DNA of 64,000 nt, taken from NCBI RefSeq assembly GCF_029962835.1, contig NC_080577.1, positions 8,532,501 to 8,596,500 of the forward strand, given 5' to 3'. Under the pieces are notes generated by a model, which was given only the letters and a program-made list of their open reading frames with translations, ran no database searches and was not told where the DNA came from. Below, piece after piece: positions 60,465 through 64,000 of the stretch. Source of the DNA: Magnolia sinica. Taxonomy: Eukaryota; Streptophyta; Magnoliopsida; Magnoliales; Magnoliaceae. Both the position numbers and the translations under genes were made by a program. The stretch's first letter is position 1. Each line of letters starts with the position of its first letter.

Positions 60465-61425
60465 GTGCTCTGTGGGCCCGCCATTATATGTGTTTTATCT
60501 CTGTCTAGTTTGCCGACTCATTTTAAAGTTTGAACTCTATTGATGCATAAATCTAGACGTTCTTCCTAGACCACTTGAAACTTGCAAGGAAAGACAAAGA
60601 TGGAGACCCCGACTACTACAGGGGACCCTCCAATGCCAAAGTCAGGAGGCAAGTAAGGTCTATTAGACCGTGAGATCTTTGGGCAATTTTCTAGGTAGGA
60701 TTGTCGGTACCTTTCACCATTAGGGGTGCTTCTATTTATAATTGAGGAGAGGTGGTAGCATAGAGAAGATTTTCGTATTGTATAGGGATTCGGATCCCTA
60801 ACGTATAGGGACGATCTATATCCTGAAAGTTTCAGGGATGTCTCCCGAGATCTTAAGAGAAGATCTCAGGTGGATTTGTTCGATTATTCGAGATCAACAG
60901 AGTTGTATAGTAGGAGGCCAAGGTGATCTTATCCAATCTGGCGATGGGTGGTCTACCGACCTGATCATCGAGTAACATGCGAACCTGGATTCTCTCTCGA
61001 GTCGTTGCTGAGCTCCTTTTGGCGTTGGACAAATTAGCAGTTAGTTGACCTATCTTAGGAGACTTGTAAGAAGACCGAGACTGATCTCTTTTCTTGCTCG
61101 GATCAAGGTTGAGGTTGACCCCTTTGTTGTGTTGGTTGCTGACCAGCCTTGTAGAACGCGCAAGTGTCTGACTGGACCTAATTATCTAGTCGGTCCATTT
61201 TACACATAACAAACTCAAAAATGGAGACAAATCCAAAGTTCATGCAATGGAAATTGAACGCTTGCCATTGAAAACTTCTCGAGAGCCACAGAAGGTTTTG
61301 ATAAATATGAGGGCCCTATTATAAGTTGGATTTGCCTCGTTTGTTTGGTTCATGCCTATTATAAGCTGTAAAAATGGATGGCCAGCATGGATAGAACACA
61401 TACATTATGGTGGGGCCAAGAGAGC
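60465..61425. mobile_element. Foldback MITE split by an insertion
   Basis: Left arm CTCTGTGGGCCCGCCATTATATGTG at 60468 and right arm ATGGCCAGCATGGATAGAACACATACATTATGGTGGGG at 61378-61415 belong together. The middle, about 60601-61205, is foreign. Confidence 0.6.
60601..61205 (-). mobile_element. Possible solo LTR (Ty3/gypsy) inside a MITE
   Basis: On the minus strand it contains CCTGACTTTGGCATTGGAGGGTCC, the same motif as in the LTR at 7734-8552, and TCTATTTATAATTG (plus strand near 60730) as an AT-rich core. No target duplication recognised; ends are approximate. Confidence 0.4.
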
Positions 61426-61494
61426 TTTAACATCTATGTGGTTGGTGTTGAGCACGACTTGGCTATGACCGAACTAGTGATGTGGGTGGATCCT

Positions 61495-61910
61495 GACCAT
61501 AGGACCCACCTCAATATATGCATTGTATATCCACATCATTCATCTGCTTTGCCAACTTATTTTAAGGCATTGCTTCACAATGGAAGCAAATACAAATTTC
61601 AAATGGATCACACCATAGGAAACAATAGTCATTGAACACCTATTAAAAACTTTCTAGAGTCCATAATGTTTATTGACTATCCTACCTATATCTAAGGTCA
61701 CAAAGTCAGGGATGAAAGATAAAATTAAATATCATCTTTGATCCAAAACTTTTGAGGCCCACAAAAGGTTTTATAATGGTCAAGTTTCCTGTGGTGTGGT
61801 CCACCTGAAATTTTTTATCTACTTCATTTTTTAGATCATGCCATAAAATAGGTTGGAAGGATAGTTAGGCATCGTGGATATACAATACAGACGTTTAAGT
61901 GGGCTCTACA
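61495..61910. mobile_element. Foldback MITE copy
   Basis: Left arm TAGGACCCACCTCAATATATGC and right arm TGGATATACAATACAG..GTGGGCTC, with the palindromic interior GATCACACCATAGGAAACAA and GTTTCCTGTGGTGTGGTCC. Confidence 0.75.
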
Positions 61911-61984
61911 GTCTGGATCCTACCCATATCACTGGTTCTGGTGAGAGGGGATTGGGTAACTCAGTGGGCAGTACTGAGTAAACT

Positions 61985-62400
61985 TTGTGGGTCCCAACTA
62001 TGATGTATGTGTCTTATCCTTAATGTCCATCCATTTTTTCGGTCTGATAGGGTCAGATCCAAAAACTGCATCCTATCCAAAGCTCAAGTGGACCTCATCA
62101 CAAGAAGCAGTAGGGATAATGACATCCACAGTTGAAGCCTACCTAAGGCTCATAATGATGTTTATTTGTCATCCAACCTGTTCATAAGGTCATAAAGACA
62201 TAAATGAAGTGAAAAACACAAATATCAATTTATTCAAAACTTCCGTGGCTCCAAGAGTTTTTGGGGAGAAAACATTCAATTCCCATTGTTTCTTGTGGTG
62301 TGATCCACTTAAGCTTTTGACATGTTCAATTTTGGACTCATGTCCTCGAAACTATTTGGAAAAATTGATGGACAGCATAGATAAAATTTTGGGCCCAGAG
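61985..62400. mobile_element. Foldback MITE copy
   Basis: Starts TTTGTGGGTCCCAACTATGATGTATGTG and ends GACAGCATAGATAAAATTTTGGGCCCAGAG. The outer flanks AGTAAACTTTGTGGG and CCCAGAGTTTACT are themselves mirrored. Confidence 0.75.
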
Positions 62401-62477
62401 TTTACTAAAACCTACTCAAGGCAATCCACTCTCGGATGGGCGGATTGCTTGCTACGTAAGTTATGCAGACCAAACTC

Positions 62478-62875
62478 TGTGAGGCCCACCATGATTTATG
62501 GCTTTTATCCACACCATCCATCTATTTTACCAGTTTATTTTAGTGCGTGATCCCTAAATTGAAGCACATCCAAAGCTTAAGTGGACCACACCATAGGAAG
62601 CAGTGTGAATTGAATGCTTACCCTTGATAACTTCTTGAGAGGCACATAAGTTTTGGATCATATGATATTTGTGTTTACCCTGTTTATATCTTTGTTACTT
62701 AGATTGGATGACAAATAAACATTGCAGGCTTTAAGAACGTTTCAGTGGTGTATATCATTATTCTCACCGTTTCCTGTTCCAATACACTTGAGCTTTGGAT
62801 ATGATTCAATTTTAAGATCTTCTCTAAAATGATCCGTAAAAAGAGACGCATGGCATAGGCAAGACACAAGTATCC
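62478..62875. mobile_element. Foldback MITE copy
   Basis: Left arm TGTGAGGCCCACCATGATTTATGG and right arm GAGACGCATGGCATAGGCAAGACAC. Interior AAGTGGACCACACCATAGGAAGC. Confidence 0.7.
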
Positions 62876-62879
62876 ATGC

Positions 62880-63265
62880 TGTTCATATGTATTTCCGGAT
62901 CATTTTAGATGTGGTCACAAAATTAAGTAGATCCAAATAGCAGGTGAACCACACCACATGAAACAATGGTGATTGAATGCCTACCATTAAAAACTACCCA
63001 AGGCTCACCTACGGCCACTATAATGTTTATTTTCATCCAATATGTTCATTAGGTCAAACAAATTAACCTGGATGAATGGAAAAATTAAAGATTAGCTTGA
63101 TACAAAACTTTTGCAGCCAGCGGTAAGGTTTTAATAGTAAATCACCACAGTTATCAATGGTGTGTTCCACTAGGAATTGGATCTGATTAAGTTTCAGAGT
63201 TATTTCTTAAAATGAAATGAAAAAACGGATGGACGACGTGGATAGATAATAAATTCATCAAGGTA
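62880..63265. mobile_element. Foldback MITE copy
   Basis: Begins ATCCATGCTGTTCATATG..GGATCATTTTAGATG and ends ATGGACGACGTGGATAG. It abuts the preceding copy almost directly. Confidence 0.65.
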
Positions 63266-63349
63266 GACCTAGGACCCGAACCCAGACAAAGATTTTCCAC
63301 CGGATTCAAACGGTTTACCAAATCCAACCTGATTACTGAAAAATTAAGC

Positions 63350-63605
63350 CCGATGTGTTTTTGCCTTCGTACAGGGTTACGTGACTTAGTCAATAGGTTG
63401 GATTGCAAATAAACATTACAGTTATCGCAAGGAAGTTTTTAAGGGTCGGAGTTTAGTCACCATTGTTTCCTTTGATGTGGTCCACCTGAGATTTAGATCT
63501 CACTCATTTTTGGAACCTATTCCTAAAACGAGCTGAAAAAATGGATGGACGGCGTGGATAAAATACATACATCATGGTGAGGCTCACAGAACACCAGATA
63601 GCTGG
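63350..63605. mobile_element. Foldback MITE fragment (right half)
   Basis: From GTTACGTGACTTAGTCAATAGG through TGATGTGGTCCACCTGAG to the right arm GGACGGCGTGGATAAAATAC and ATCATGGTGAGGC. Confidence 0.65.
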
Positions 63606-64000
63606 CTGAGTTGGGTCCCCAGCCAAACCGTATCCGGTTAACATCGGGTCAGATCCATCAGCTAACCGTGGGGTAACATTTACAGCCCTGCCGTTCAAGA
63701 TGCGGCATAGGGCGAAATTTGGACTGAGCCGTTGATCTTTAATCACTTGATTGGTAAGCATCAAATGGATGGTCAAGAAGAAAAATACACAACGGTACAT
63801 GTTCAACATCAAATGTTCTTTAAATACAGATTATGATCCTATAATAATCTGATTTGGGCATACGTCACTAAAATGGACCCGCAATGCGACGGCTTGGATT
63901 GAGGTAGGTGGATGCCACGTGTACTATGGCTGTCTGTATGTGTATGGATCATTACAAACATTACCGATTCCGACATTCTATAAAATCCTCTGCTAAGTGT
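63606..64000. other. Right edge, nothing recognised
   Basis: No gene or repeat recognised in the last ~400 bases. Confidence 0.35.

Overview
The window looks like nuclear DNA from a flowering plant. The coding pieces are plant-type five-exon GDSL esterase/lipase genes, the C-terminal exons of a plant SSRP1 (FACT subunit) and a fragment resembling plant MAP65. The remainder is almost entirely plant-type repeats: chromovirus-like Ty3/gypsy elements, foldback MITEs, a CACTA-type element, tRNA-derived SINEs and a LINE tail. The very common foldback repeat, with arms containing GTGGGCCCCACCATGATG-like sequence, makes me think of a magnoliid, but that is an impression from memory.

Layout. (1) 1-7495: the 3' three exons of GDSL gene A. 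A ~375-bp tandem repeat array fills the remaining part of its intron 2, and exons 1-2 are not in the window. (2) 7496-12685: intergenic, with a likely solo LTR and three foldback MITEs. (3) 12686-18692: GDSL gene B, complete, 5 exons, 395 aa. Gene A and its flanks (2112-7495) are a diverged duplicate of B (14023-19456 plus 32060-32240). The B copy was later split by about 12.6 kb of insertions. (4) 19457-32059: that insertion. It holds an old minus-strand Ty3/gypsy element (20648-31957, target duplication GGTTA). A younger relative in plus orientation (25456-31343, target duplication CTTCT) sits inside one of its LTRs. (5) 32241-40125: intergenic repeats, including a LINE tail with an 11-bp target duplication and a head-to-head pair of tRNA-derived SINEs. 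(6) 40126-45326: GDSL gene C, complete, 5 exons, 381 aa, with the same phases and the same lengths for exons 3 and 4 as A and B. Its intron 4 is packed with foldback MITEs. (7) 45327-53866: intergenic, with a complete foldback MITE carrying an 11-bp target duplication and a ~2.8 kb LTR-like stretch. (8) 53867-59366: bounded by CACTAC...GTAGTG ends with different but analogous subterminal repeats. It encloses telomere-like repeats, three SSRP1 exons and a broken MAP65-like exon, and could be a gene-capturing (Pack-type) CACTA element. (9) 59367-64000: minisatellite-like DNA and a run of foldback MITEs.

Functional content is therefore a small GDSL/SGNH esterase cluster on the plus strand. All three predicted members share intron positions, so they descend from one ancestor. 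B and C keep the full Ser/Gly/Asn/Asp-His set and a signal peptide, which points to secreted esterases. A keeps the Asn and the Asp-His pair but has an altered block III. No RNA genes and no CRISPR array were seen. All exon boundaries, identities and counts were read by eye.
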